A DNA stretch of 64,000 bases from Bradyrhizobium sp. CSS354 (GCF_029051725.1 NZ_JAACFU010000011.1:124001-188000), one strand, 5' to 3'; counted from the stretch's first letter, positions 16,902-27,029 are shown. The notes: generated by a model not told the origin, from the sequence alone. Made by a program: numbers and translations.

Positions 16902-19900
16902 TCACGGGATGGCCTGTGCGCGAACAGGCGCGTCGGCGCCGAGTTCGTTGATCAGTTGCATCGCCTGTTTCAGGTCCGGCGTGGAAAAGCCCTCGCTGAA
17001 CCTGCCGACGATCGGTACGAGCAGGAGACGAGCGTGCTCGCGCTTGCCGGCTTCGTGCGACAGGCGCGCGAGGCTGACGGCGGTGCGAAGCTCCCAGGAC
17101 AGAGCGCCCTGCTTGCGCGCGATCTCCAGCGACAGGTTGAACAGGTCCTCGGCCTCCTGCACCGAGGCTGGATTCCCGTCCGACAGAGTGATCTCGCCTT
17201 GCAGGCGGTAGACTTCGGCGAGGTAGGAGTGATCGCCGGTCCGTCTTGCGGTCGCGAGCGCACCATCCAGCGCGCGCAAGGCGGCGTCGCGCATCCCGAC
17301 TTTGGCGTAGGCCTCGGCAAGCAGGCAGCGGAACCAGCAGCCGGCGAGCCAGGAATCCATCGCTTCATATTCGTCGAGGCCGAACCGCATCTGGCTGAGG
17401 CCTTCGTCGGCCTCGCCGAGCTGCGCCAGCGCCCAGCCGCGCAAGATCGCCGCCTGCTGCTTCCAGTGCAGGAAATTGTGCTCGGTGGCGATGATCATGG
17501 CGCGGTTGGCGTGGTCGCGCGTGCCCTCGACATCGCGCAAATGCTGGCAGAGATAGGCGCCGAACACGAGCGCGAAGGCGAGCGTGAAGGGGTGGCGGAT
17601 CTTCTCGGCGTTCGCGATCGCCTGCTCGCTGTGCTGGCGCGCCGCGTCGGGCCGGCCGAGGAACCACAGCAGGTAGCCGAGATAGGACAGCGAGACGACG
17701 CCGGGATCGGTGCCGTGCCGCTCCATCAGATCGGAGTGCAGGTCGGGGCTGTAGAGGTTGATGCAGCGATGCAGATGGTGCTGGGACACAGCAAAGCGCC
17801 CGCGATAGAGCATGGTCATCGCGATCGAGCGATGCGCCTCGATCAGATAGCCGGTCTGCTGCGCCGGCAGCGTCCCCTCGTTCAGCCGCTCGCGCTTGGC
17901 GAACTTCAACAGCTCGACGCTGAGGTCGTGCGCGCGGGTCAGATCGGCGCGGATGAAATGACAGACCCAGAGCCCGCGCGTGGCGGCGAAGGCCTTTTCG
18001 TCGTCGTCGAGCTGCTGGCCGAGCTCGAGGGCGCGGACGTAGTTCTCCTCGACCTCCTGCACGGCATAGCCCTTGGCGGCGATCAGTGCGTTGCCGAGCG
18101 CGATGCGCAGCTCGAGCTCCATCTCGTCGGCGCCCTGCATGCGCGCATTGGCCTGCACGACGCCGAGGCCGCGGCCCAGATGCCCGATCGCCTCCAGATT
18201 GGCGCCACTCTTGGCCGCCTGCTTGCCGGCCTTGAGCCAGAAGCTGGCGGCGCTCTCGCTCTGGCCGGATTCAGTCATATGATGGGCGAGCAGTTCCGGT
18301 TCGCGCTCGGTCTTCTCGGGATACATCTCGGCGAGCACCTGCGCGATCCGGGAATGCAGCTTGCGCCGCTCGCTGTGCAGCAAGCTCGCATGCGCGGCGT
18401 TCTGGATCATCACGTGCTTGAAGGAGTAGAGCGCGTCGGGCGGATGGCCGCGGCGCATGATCAGCCCGGCCTCCTCCAAATGATTGAGCGCGGCCTCGAT
18501 CTGTTCGGCGGGCGTGTTGGCGACTGCGTGCAGGGTCTCGTAGGAGAATTCGCGGCCGATGGTGGCGCCGATCTGCGCGATCCGTTTGAACGGTCCCATC
18601 CGGTCCAGCCGCGCCATCAGCGAATCCGTCAGCGTCGCCGGGATCGCAAGCTGCCGCCACGGGCCCGACAGCACGTAGCGCCCGTGCCGTTCGGTCAGGA
18701 GGTTGGATTCGAGAACCGTCTTGGTCAGCTCCTCCAGGAACAGCGGCACGCCGTCGGTCTTGACGATGATCTCCTCGATGACCTCCTTGGGAAGCTCGCG
18801 TCCGGCCACGCGCTCGACCAGCGTCGCACGCAACTGCCGGCTCAATCGGCTCAGCACCAGGGTCGTGATATGCGAATGGGCGTTCCAGCTCGGCTGGAAT
18901 TCGGTCCGCGCGGTGATGATGACCAGGATTGCCCGGTTCTGTGCTCGGTCGACCAGGAGATCGATCACCTCACGGGATGTCGGGTCGATCCAGTGCAGAT
19001 CCTCGAATGCGATCACCAGCGGCTGCTCGCGCGCAAGGCCGAGGAAATGATTGACCAGCGCCGCGACGGTCGCATCCTTTTGCTGCTGCGGCGACAGCTC
19101 CAGCGGCGGATAGCGGTCACCGGTCGGAATGGACAACAGCGCGGCAAGCAGCGGCGCAACCTGCTCGATGTCGCCATGAGCGGCGGCGATCGCGGTCTCC
19201 AGGCTCGCCAGCGACTGCACGGACGCGTCCTCGCGATCGAGACCGAGAGAGAATTTGAGCTGTTCGGCGAACGGATAGAACGCCGTGGAGGTGTAATAGG
19301 GCGAGCACTGGAACGAGACCTGTCCATGGCGATCGCCCGCGATCCGCTCGAAGATTTCCTGGATGATGCGCGACTTGCCGATGCCGGGCTCGCCGAACTT
19401 GACCACGACCTGGCCCTCGCCCTCCTTGGCCTGCTGCCAGCGCCCCATCAGCAGCGCGATCTCCTCCTCGCGGTTGACGAGCGGGGTCAGCCGCGTGCCC
19501 ATCGCGGCGGCGAATCGGGTCTCCACCCGCGAGGCGCGCATCACGTGCCAGGCCTGCGCTTTCTCCGAGATGCCCTTGAGCGCGTGGACGCCGAGATCGC
19601 GGTAGTCGAACTTCCCCTTCAGCAGCGACTGGGTCGACGTGGAAATCACCACACCGTTGGGCGGCGCCAGACCTTGCAGGCGCGCGGCGAGATTGACGGT
19701 TTCTCCGACCGCGGAGTCGCGCTCTTCCGTGCCCTGTCCGACGAGGTCGCCAACCACGACGATACCGGTCGCGATGCCGATGCGGACGGCGGGTGAGTGG
19801 CTGAGCGCGCCACGTGGCTCGATCGCGCGGGCGGTGGACAGCACCCGGACGATTTCCAGCCCCGCACGCACGGCGCGCTCGGCGTCGTCCTCATGTGCGG

Positions 19901-20366
19901 TCGGATAGCCGAAATAGACCAAAATACCGTCCCCGACGAAACGGGCGGCAAAACCTTCGTAATGCTTCACCACGCGGACACAGGTTTCGCGGAAGCTCGC
20001 GATCATGTCGCGCACGTCTTCCGGATCGAACTGCACCGAGAGCGAGGTGGAATCCACCATGTCGCAGAACATGGTGGTGAGCTGACGTCGCTCGGCGCCG
20101 ACCTCCGTCCGGACTTGCGGGCGCACCGTCGCGTCGGCCTTCTCCGCGGTTTCGGCCCGGAACAGCGCGGTCATGGCCCGCTGGAGCCGCTTCCGATCGC
20201 CGAGCGGCAAGCCGAGCTCGACCAGATCGGATTCGGTCAGGTCCCCCATGACGTCGAGATCGAGACGGTGTTGCGCGAAGAGATCGGTATAGTGGCTAAG
20301 ACCGATGCCCTCGAGCCAGCGCTTCAGCCCGCCTTCCGCTCCCGTGCCCGGCTCATTCTCCAGCAT
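16902..20366 (-). CDS. SAM-domain / class III nucleotide cyclase / AAA ATPase / TPR signalling protein
   Basis: A 1154-residue cytoplasmic signalling protein. Residues about 12-70 form a sterile-alpha-motif domain (LKRWLEGIGLSHYTDLF). Residues about 95-265 are a class III adenylate/guanylate cyclase with metal residues D102 (MFCDMVDST) and D146 (FVGDGILVYFG) and the transition-state pair N225/R229 in ETVNLAARL, so it looks active. A large AAA/STAND-type ATPase follows, with Walker A GEPGIGKS at 325-332. The C-terminal third is TPR-like helical repeat. The ATG at 20366 is chosen because the longer frame would overlap the divergent NRPS start. It may couple an unknown signal to cyclic nucleotide production, possibly for the adjacent NRPS locus; that link is inferred from position only. 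Confidence 0.85.
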   Translation of the reverse strand: MLENEPGTGAEGGLKRWLEGIGLSHYTDLFAQHRLDLDVMGDLTESDLVELGLPLGDRKRLQRAMTALFRAETAEKADATVRPQVRTEVGAERRQLTTMFCDMVDSTSLSVQFDPEDVRDMIASFRETCVRVVKHYEGFAARFVGDGILVYFGYPTAHEDDAERAVRAGLEIVRVLSTARAIEPRGALSHSPAVRIGIATGIVVVGDLVGQGTEERDSAVGETVNLAARLQGLAPPNGVVISTSTQSLLKGKFDYRDLGVHALKGISEKAQAWHVMRASRVETRFAAAMGTRLTPLVNREEEIALLMGRWQQAKEGEGQVVVKFGEPGIGKSRIIQEIFERIAGDRHGQVSFQCSPYYTSTAFYPFAEQLKFSLGLDREDASVQSLASLETAIAAAHGDIEQVAPLLAALLSIPTGDRYPPLELSPQQQKDATVAALVNHFLGLAREQPLVIAFEDLHWIDPTSREVIDLLVDRAQNRAILVIITARTEFQPSWNAHSHITTLVLSRLSRQLRATLVERVAGRELPKEVIEEIIVKTDGVPLFLEELTKTVLESNLLTERHGRYVLSGPWRQLAIPATLTDSLMARLDRMGPFKRIAQIGATIGREFSYETLHAVANTPAEQIEAALNHLEEAGLIMRRGHPPDALYSFKHVMIQNAAHASLLHSERRKLHSRIAQVLAEMYPEKTEREPELLAHHMTESGQSESAASFWLKAGKQAAKSGANLEAIGHLGRGLGVVQANARMQGADEMELELRIALGNALIAAKGYAVQEVEENYVRALELGQQLDDDEKAFAATRGLWVCHFIRADLTRAHDLSVELLKFAKRERLNEGTLPAQQTGYLIEAHRSIAMTMLYRGRFAVSQHHLHRCINLYSPDLHSDLMERHGTDPGVVSLSYLGYLLWFLGRPDAARQHSEQAIANAEKIRHPFTLAFALVFGAYLCQHLRDVEGTRDHANRAMIIATEHNFLHWKQQAAILRGWALAQLGEADEGLSQMRFGLDEYEAMDSWLAGCWFRCLLAEAYAKVGMRDAALRALDGALATARRTGDHSYLAEVYRLQGEITLSDGNPASVQEAEDLFNLSLEIARKQGALSWELRTAVSLARLSHEAGKREHARLLLVPIVGRFSEGFSTPDLKQAMQLINELGADAPVRAQAIP

Positions 20367-20509
20367 GGTGATTCTGCCCGACCCAATCACTCCGTCGAAG
20401 GGCTCAGGGCCCCGCAACCACAGATTTTGGGGCCAAAACTTCACCTCAGACTGGACGCGTTCCTTAACTTCTTGGAAGAATAGCCCAATCGGATCAAAAG
20501 GGAACGGAA

Positions 20510-23500
20510 TTGTCGGACGCCACACGCCCAGCGCCGCAGGAATCAGCCGGCACGACGGCCGAAACGAAGATATTCGCGCATATCGGCGGCCTTCTCGATT
20601 TCCATGCCCGCAAGACGCCGGCGGCCCCCGCCCTCCTCGCCCCCGGCCGGCCGGTCCTCAACTACGGCGAGATTGCCGAGCGAACGCATGAGCTCGTCAG
20701 CACGCTGCGCGGGTTTGGCATTGCACCTGCCGACCGCATTGCGGTCGCGTTGCCGCGCGGTGCCGACAGCGCACTGGCCCTGATCGCGGTCGCCTCGAGC
20801 TGCGCTTGCGTCCCCGTCAATCCCGATCTGACGGCGGACGAGCTGCAACGCTATTTCAGCGAATTGAAGCTGACGGCGCTCGTCACCAGGGCCGACACGA
20901 ACTCGGCGGCTCGCGATGTCGCCAAGGCGCTCGATATTGCCGTGATCGATTTCGTGCCGGGATCGCAAGATGATCTCGGCGGCTGCGCGTTCGTCGGGCC
21001 TGCGGTTGGACCGGCGAGCAGCATCGGCGCCTCGCGCGGCGACGATGACGCGTTCATCCTGCTGACATCGGGCACGGCGGCGCGGCCGAAGATGGTGCCG
21101 CTGACGCATCGCAATGTGTGTCTCTCCGCCTACAACGCCGGCCGCGTGCTGTCGCTCGCGTCCCACGATCGTCTGCTCAACGTCCTGCCGCTGTTTCACG
21201 CCCATGGTTTGATCTCCGGCCTGCTGACGGCGGTGGCCGCGGGCTCCAGCGTGATCTGTACCGACGGTTTCGACGCATCCTCCTTCTTCGGCTGGATGCG
21301 GCAGCTGCAACCGACCTGGTACACGGCAGTGCCGACCATCCATCGCGCGCTGCTGACGGCGGCGGAGGCGAACCCGGATCTTGCCCGATCGTCGTCGCTG
21401 CGCGTGATCCGCTCCGCCTCGGCATCGCTTGCGCCTGCGATCCTCGACGGGCTGGAGGCGACGTTCGGCGTTCCCGTGCTCGAAACCTACGGCATGACGG
21501 AGGCGGCCTCACAGATCGCGGCCAACCCGTTCGAGCTGCGCAAGATTGGATCGGTCGGCCGTGCCGCGGGCCCCGAGATCGCAATCATGGACGAGACGGG
21601 CCGCGCGCTCGCCAGCGGCGAGCATGGCGAGATCACGCTGCGCGGACCCAATATGAGCCGCGGCTACTATAATGACGAGGCGGCGACACAGGCTGCCTTT
21701 CGCAACGGCTGGTTCCGGACCGGCGATCTCGGTTATCTCGACTCCGACGGCTATCTCTTCATCGTCGGCCGCATCAAGGACGTCATCAACCGCGGCGGGC
21801 AGAAGATCTCGCCCCTCGAGGTGGAAGAGGTTCTGCTCAGCCATCCGGGGGTGCTGGAGGCCGGCGTGTTTGCCGTCCCGCACCAGAAGCTCGGCGAGAA
21901 CGTCGCCGCAATCGTGGTGCTGCGGCCTAATTCCGAGGCGACCTCGGACCAGTTGCGTCAGTTCGCCCGGAAGCGGCTCGCGGCCTACAAGGTGCCGAGC
22001 CTGATCCGCAGCGTGGCGACGCTGCCGAAAGGCGCCAGCGGCAAGGTTAAGCGCAATGCGCTGGCCGAGCTGATCGCAACAGGGGGCGGCGGCGAGGACG
22101 AGGCTCGTCTGCCGCGCAATGCGCTGGAGACGGAGCTCGCCGGGGTCTGGGCCAATTTGCTGGAGCTGCCGCAGGTCGGGGGCGATCAGGACGTCTTCGC
22201 GCTCGGCGCGGACTCGCTCGCGGTGACGCAGATGCGCTCGCGCCTGCGCGAACGCTTCAATGTCGACTTCTCGTTCCAGGACGTTTTTGATTGCGCCACG
22301 GCCGCCGCGCTTGCGGCCCGGATCGAGACCGCTGCAACCCATCGCGAAACGCTGCTGCCGGCTTGGCGCCAGGCCACGGAAGCAGACGCGCCGCTGTCGT
22401 TCCAGCAGCAGCGGATGTACGTGCTCTCGCGGCTGGACCCCACTCGGTACAATTATAACGTCGTCGAAGTCGCGCTCCTCAAGGGTGGGCTCGATATCGC
22501 CGCACTTTCTGCTGGCCTCGCCGCGGTGTCGGCGCGCCATGAGGCGTTGCGGTCGGTGATCATCGAACGCGATGGCGAGCCGGTGCAGCTTGTGCTGCAA
22601 TCGCCGCCGCGGTTCGAGCGGATCAAGCTCAAGCCCTGCCCTGCGGACAAGCGGGCCGCTGTCGTCAGGCGCGAAGCGCTCCGGCTCGCGCAGCATCCGT
22701 TCGACCTTGCGCATGAGGCGCCGCTGAAAGTCACGCTGCTCTCGTTCGACAAGAGCAGCCATGCGCTGGTAGTCAACGTCCACCACCTCGTCACCGACGG
22801 CTGGTCGCAGCGGCTGTTCTGGGAAGAACTCGCCGCCCATTATTCGGCAGCGCGCAAGAAGGACGCGGCGGCACTGCCTTCGCCCGCCTTCCAGTACCGC
22901 GACTTCGCGCTGTGGCAGCAAAGCTGGGCCAAGACGCCGGCGGCAAAGGAGCAGCTCGATTACTGGCGGACGCAGCTGGACGGCGTCACCACGCTGCCGC
23001 TGCGGACCGACCGACCAAGGCCGGAGGTCTGGAGCGGTCACGGTGCCCGTCACTATCTCGAATTCTCCAGGACCCTGTCGGCCGACCTGCGTGCGCTGAG
23101 CCAAGACCAGGGCGTCACGCCCTTCATGACCCTGCTCGCGGCGTTCCAGTGCCTGCTGTTCCGCCACACCGGACACGAGGATGTCGCGACGGGATCTTTG
23201 ATCGCCAACCGCAACCAGATCGAGAGCGAGCGCCTGATCGGACTGTTCGCCAACACCCTGATCCTGCGCAATGATTTTGGCGGCGATCCGAGCTTCGTCG
23301 ACATGTTGCGCCGGGTACGGCAGGTCACGCTCGATGCCTATCGCAATCAGGACCTCCCGATCGAGGAAGTCCTGCGCGCGCTTCAGATCGCGCGAAGGAG
23401 CGACGGCAACCCGCTGTTCCGGATCATGTTCATCCTCCAGAACGCCTCGATCGAGGCGGCACGTTTCTCCGGTCTGTCGACGCGGCGGCTCGAGATCGAT

Positions 23501-26500
23501 CCAAAGGTGGCGCGATTCGACATCACGCTCGAACTGGTCGAGGCCGACGGCCGTTTCACCGGCTTCTTCGAATACGCCACCGATCTGTTCGACGCGGCGA
23601 CGATCGAAGGTATGGCAGCTCAGTTCAAAACCCTGCTCGAATCCGTCATCGCCGATCCCGAGCAGCGCATCTCGCACCTGCCACTCCTGACCGAGACCGA
23701 ACGCCGGCAGCTGCTGGCGCAGGGCCGGGGCGTGCCGGCCAATTTCGCCACGCGCGGCAATCCGAGCGAACGTTTCGACCGCCAGGTCAAGAAGACCCCG
23801 AACGCGATCGCGGTGTCGGACGGCCGCACGTCCTTGAGCTATCGCGAGCTGGCCCGCCGCAGCCAGGCGGTCGCGCGCTGGCTCACCCTCGAAGGCATCG
23901 GTGCCGAGGCCGTGGTTGCCTTGCTTGCAGATCGCGGGCCCGACCTGCTTGCCGCGATGATCGCCGTGCAACGCGTTGGCGCCGCCTTCCTCAATCTCGA
24001 TCCCGACCAGCCACCGGCACGGCTCGCAACCATCCTCGGATCGAGCGGCGCCCGCATGCTGCTGACCGGACGGGCGCAGTCGTCCATGGCCGAGGCGCTG
24101 CTCGAACCGCTGGTCGAGCGCATTCAAACGGCCGAGCTCGAGGACGCCATCGCGCCAGCGTCGACCAAGCCGGCCCGCGCAACGCGGCGCGCGGCTTCGA
24201 GCCTTGCCTATCTCATCTACACCTCCGGCTCCTCCGGCGCGCCGAAGGGCGTCATGATCGAGCAGCGCGGGCTTTCGAACCATCTGGCCTCGCTCATCTC
24301 CGAGCTGAACCTCTCGTCCCGGGACGTGATCGCGCAGACCGCGCCGCAGAGTTTTGTCATCTCGGTGTGGCAGTTCCTCGCGGGGCCCATGGTCGGCGCG
24401 CGCGTCCATGTCTGCGGTACCGCGATCGTGCAGGACCCGATTTTGCTCGCGCGCGAGATCGAGCGCGAGGGCATCACAGTGCTGGAGATCGTCCCGTCGC
24501 TGCTGCGCGTGATCCTCGATCGCATGGACGAGACACAGGTCCGACGCGCCTTTGCAAGGCTGCGCCTTCTGATCTCGACGGGCGAACCGCTGCCCGTCGA
24601 TCTCTGCAAGGCCTGGTTTGCCCACTGCCCGAAAGTGCCGCTGATCAATGCCTATGGTGCGTCGGAATGTTCCGACGACGTGTCGCTGCATCGCCTGACC
24701 AAGGCGCCGGCGACCGACACGGGCCATGTCCCGGTCGGCGCGGCGCTTCCGAACATGCAGCTCTACGTGCTCGACGCAAGCCTGCAGCCGCAGCCGGTCG
24801 GCGTGACCGGCGAGCTCTGCATCGGCGGCGCCGGCGTCGGCCGCGGCTATGTCAACGATCCCGCGCAGAACCGGCAGCGCTTCCTGCCCGATCCGTTCTC
24901 GCGCAAAGCAAGCAGCCGGCTGTACCGGACCGGCGACCTCGCCCGTCGCCGCGCCGACGGCACGATCGAATGCCTCGGTCGCGCCGACCATCAGGTCAAG
25001 GTCCGCGGCTACCGTATCGAGCTCAAGGAGATCGAGAACGCGCTTGCCGACCATCCGGATGTGCGCGCCGGCATCGTCGAGCCCCGTCGCGAAGCGAGCG
25101 GCGATGTCAGGCTGATCGCCCATATCGTCGCAAGATCCGGCAGCCGGAGCAGCGCCAGCGAGCTGCGCGACTTCCTGAAGAGCCGGCTGCCGGGCCATGC
25201 CATCCCGTCCGCGTTCCTGTTCCTGGATCAGGTGCCGCTCAATGCCCATGGCAAAATCGACCGGAGCGCGCTGCTGGCGCCGGCGCAGCAGGAAACGTCC
25301 GGACCGGATACGACCGTGCCGGCGCGGCGCTTCACCGAAAAGGTACTGTCCGACATCTGGATCGACCTGCTGACGGTCGAGAGCCTCGGCGTGACCGACA
25401 ATTTCTTCGACCTCGGTGGCCATTCGCTGCTGGCGGGCCAAGTCATGGCGCGCGTCGCTCGGGCGCTCGGCGTGTCGCTGCCGATCAAGACCATCTTCGA
25501 GGCACCGACGATCGACGAGCTTGCCCGGCGGGTCGACGAGGCCGTGGCGGCAAAGCCGCGCAAGCCGGCCGCAAGTTTCGCAAGGCTGGCTACAGCGAGC
25601 CTGGCCGAAGGCAGCCCTCCCACGCTCTCGATCGCGCAGGACCAGATGCTGCGGATCGAGCAGAATCTTCAGGGACTGCCGCTGTTCAACCTGCCTTTCG
25701 CCTTCCGTCTCCAGGGGCCGCTCATTCTGGCTGCTCTGGCGCAGGCGATCGACGACATCGTGCGCCGGCACGAATCGCTGCGGACCCATTTCGGCTGGAA
25801 CGGCGGGGAGCCCGTCAGCCGCATCGCCGCGCCCGGCGCCCTCGGCCGTGTTCTGGCCGTCGAGACGATCGGCGACGGTCAGCCCCACAACAACAAGCGG
25901 CGCAAGGCGCTGGAGCTCCGCAAGATCGATCTCCTGATCGAACAGGAGACCTATACCCCGATCGACACCACGCGCGCGCCGCTGCTGCGCGCCCGGCTGC
26001 TGCGACTTCACGACGGCGATCACGTGTTGCTGCTGACACTGCACCACGCCGTCGTCGATGGCTGGTCGATCGGCGTGCTGTTCGAGGAAATATCCAACCG
26101 TTATGCGGCGCTGGCCGGCTATCGGTCGGTGCCGCTGCCGAAACCGCCGCCGGCTTTTTCGGACGTGGCGCGCTGGCAACGCTGGTGGTGCGGCACCGAT
26201 GCCGCCCGCCGTCAGGCGGCCGACTGGACCGAGAATTTGCGCGGGGCGCCTCCCCTCTTCGAGGGCGAATCAAGCCCGGGCCCGTCCAGGGGGCACCATC
26301 CGGTCAGTCTCGAGCGTGAGCTGATCAGCCGGCTCGCGGCTTTCGCCGGCCAGCACAATTGCACGCTGTTCATGTGCCTGCTGACCGGTTTGAAAGCCCT
26401 GCTGCTGGCGCGGACCGGCCGCAACGACATCTCGATCGCCACCGCCATGGCCAATCGCGCCCAGCCGGACACCGACCGGATCGTCGGTCCGTTCGAGAAC

Positions 26501-26965
26501 ACGGTGATGGTTCGCACCAAAATCACGCCGGAGCTGTCGTTCGCGCAGGCAATGGCCCGGGTCCGCGAGAGCGTGCTCGACGCGCATGCGCGCCAGGAGC
26601 TGCCGTTCAACATCCTGGCCGACCATCTGGAGCAGGAGGGCGTCAATCCAGCCTCGCTGCTCCAGGTCTATTTCACCCTGCAAAATCCGCTGCGCCAGCC
26701 GCTCGGTTTGCCTGATCTCGCGACAGCATCGATCGGCAACATCGCCCGCGAAGGCCAGCCGGTGCTGCCGATCGACCAGACATGGCTGTCGCTGATGCTC
26801 AAGGAGCGGTCGACGGGTATCACCGGTTCATGCAATTACAAGAGCGAGCTGCTCGACGGCGCTACGGTCGGCCAGTGGATGGAGGATCTCGTCGCGCTGC
26901 TCGGGGCTGCTCTCGTCCAACCCAATGCGCCACTCGGCCGATTGCTCAATCGCAGGGCGGCATGA
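20510..26965 (+). CDS. Non-ribosomal peptide synthetase, A-T-C-A-T-C
   Basis: A 2151-residue synthetase starting at TTG 20510 with AAGGGAA upstream; no ATG lies nearby downstream. Domains: A1 (about 30-515; LLTSGTAARPK, TGDLGYLDSDG, ASGKVKRN) resembles acyl-CoA ligases. T1 has S569 in LGADSL. C1 (about 620-1050) has HHLVTDG at 758-764. A2 (about 1075-1585) has YTSGSSGAPKGV from 1237, TGDLARR, and K1582 in AHGKIDR. T2 has S1639 in LGGHSL. C2 (about 1690-2150) has HHAVVDG from 1845. A2 reads SFVISVWQ, with V1283 where alpha-amino-acid-activating domains have the Asp that binds the amino group. There is no thioesterase, reductase or third carrier, so the last C domain probably releases the chain onto a free nucleophile. 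The protein likely makes an acyl-X-amine product. Confidence 0.93.
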   Translation: MSDATRPAPQESAGTTAETKIFAHIGGLLDFHARKTPAAPALLAPGRPVLNYGEIAERTHELVSTLRGFGIAPADRIAVALPRGADSALALIAVASSCACVPVNPDLTADELQRYFSELKLTALVTRADTNSAARDVAKALDIAVIDFVPGSQDDLGGCAFVGPAVGPASSIGASRGDDDAFILLTSGTAARPKMVPLTHRNVCLSAYNAGRVLSLASHDRLLNVLPLFHAHGLISGLLTAVAAGSSVICTDGFDASSFFGWMRQLQPTWYTAVPTIHRALLTAAEANPDLARSSSLRVIRSASASLAPAILDGLEATFGVPVLETYGMTEAASQIAANPFELRKIGSVGRAAGPEIAIMDETGRALASGEHGEITLRGPNMSRGYYNDEAATQAAFRNGWFRTGDLGYLDSDGYLFIVGRIKDVINRGGQKISPLEVEEVLLSHPGVLEAGVFAVPHQKLGENVAAIVVLRPNSEATSDQLRQFARKRLAAYKVPSLIRSVATLPKGASGKVKRNALAELIATGGGGEDEARLPRNALETELAGVWANLLELPQVGGDQDVFALGADSLAVTQMRSRLRERFNVDFSFQDVFDCATAAALAARIETAATHRETLLPAWRQATEADAPLSFQQQRMYVLSRLDPTRYNYNVVEVALLKGGLDIAALSAGLAAVSARHEALRSVIIERDGEPVQLVLQSPPRFERIKLKPCPADKRAAVVRREALRLAQHPFDLAHEAPLKVTLLSFDKSSHALVVNVHHLVTDGWSQRLFWEELAAHYSAARKKDAAALPSPAFQYRDFALWQQSWAKTPAAKEQLDYWRTQLDGVTTLPLRTDRPRPEVWSGHGARHYLEFSRTLSADLRALSQDQGVTPFMTLLAAFQCLLFRHTGHEDVATGSLIANRNQIESERLIGLFANTLILRNDFGGDPSFVDMLRRVRQVTLDAYRNQDLPIEEVLRALQIARRSDGNPLFRIMFILQNASIEAARFSGLSTRRLEIDPKVARFDITLELVEADGRFTGFFEYATDLFDAATIEGMAAQFKTLLESVIADPEQRISHLPLLTETERRQLLAQGRGVPANFATRGNPSERFDRQVKKTPNAIAVSDGRTSLSYRELARRSQAVARWLTLEGIGAEAVVALLADRGPDLLAAMIAVQRVGAAFLNLDPDQPPARLATILGSSGARMLLTGRAQSSMAEALLEPLVERIQTAELEDAIAPASTKPARATRRAASSLAYLIYTSGSSGAPKGVMIEQRGLSNHLASLISELNLSSRDVIAQTAPQSFVISVWQFLAGPMVGARVHVCGTAIVQDPILLAREIEREGITVLEIVPSLLRVILDRMDETQVRRAFARLRLLISTGEPLPVDLCKAWFAHCPKVPLINAYGASECSDDVSLHRLTKAPATDTGHVPVGAALPNMQLYVLDASLQPQPVGVTGELCIGGAGVGRGYVNDPAQNRQRFLPDPFSRKASSRLYRTGDLARRRADGTIECLGRADHQVKVRGYRIELKEIENALADHPDVRAGIVEPRREASGDVRLIAHIVARSGSRSSASELRDFLKSRLPGHAIPSAFLFLDQVPLNAHGKIDRSALLAPAQQETSGPDTTVPARRFTEKVLSDIWIDLLTVESLGVTDNFFDLGGHSLLAGQVMARVARALGVSLPIKTIFEAPTIDELARRVDEAVAAKPRKPAASFARLATASLAEGSPPTLSIAQDQMLRIEQNLQGLPLFNLPFAFRLQGPLILAALAQAIDDIVRRHESLRTHFGWNGGEPVSRIAAPGALGRVLAVETIGDGQPHNNKRRKALELRKIDLLIEQETYTPIDTTRAPLLRARLLRLHDGDHVLLLTLHHAVVDGWSIGVLFEEISNRYAALAGYRSVPLPKPPPAFSDVARWQRWWCGTDAARRQAADWTENLRGAPPLFEGESSPGPSRGHHPVSLERELISRLAAFAGQHNCTLFMCLLTGLKALLLARTGRNDISIATAMANRAQPDTDRIVGPFENTVMVRTKITPELSFAQAMARVRESVLDAHARQELPFNILADHLEQEGVNPASLLQVYFTLQNPLRQPLGLPDLATASIGNIAREGQPVLPIDQTWLSLMLKERSTGITGSCNYKSELLDGATVGQWMEDLVALLGAALVQPNAPLGRLLNRRAA

Positions 26966-27029
26966 CCGGCCGCAAAGCACGGACGAATACGGGGTCACTC
27001 GTCAAAGCTGTGAATGACCAAGTTGCATC

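Noticed and set aside
16956..19796. A 946-codon plus-strand open frame antisense to the cyclase/ATPase gene
   Set aside because: Composition typical of antisense frames in high-GC DNA; the minus-strand protein has complete catalytic motifs.
20367..20525. Extended N-terminus of the cyclase protein
   Set aside because: It would cross the shared control region and overlap the NRPS start; the SAM domain begins only after the internal ATG at 20366.
21509..26179. A 1556-codon open frame on the minus strand, antisense to the NRPS
   Set aside because: Arg/Asp/His/Gln-rich with no domain-like sequence. It is the usual GC3-driven mirror of a highly biased gene, and the plus strand has all NRPS motifs.
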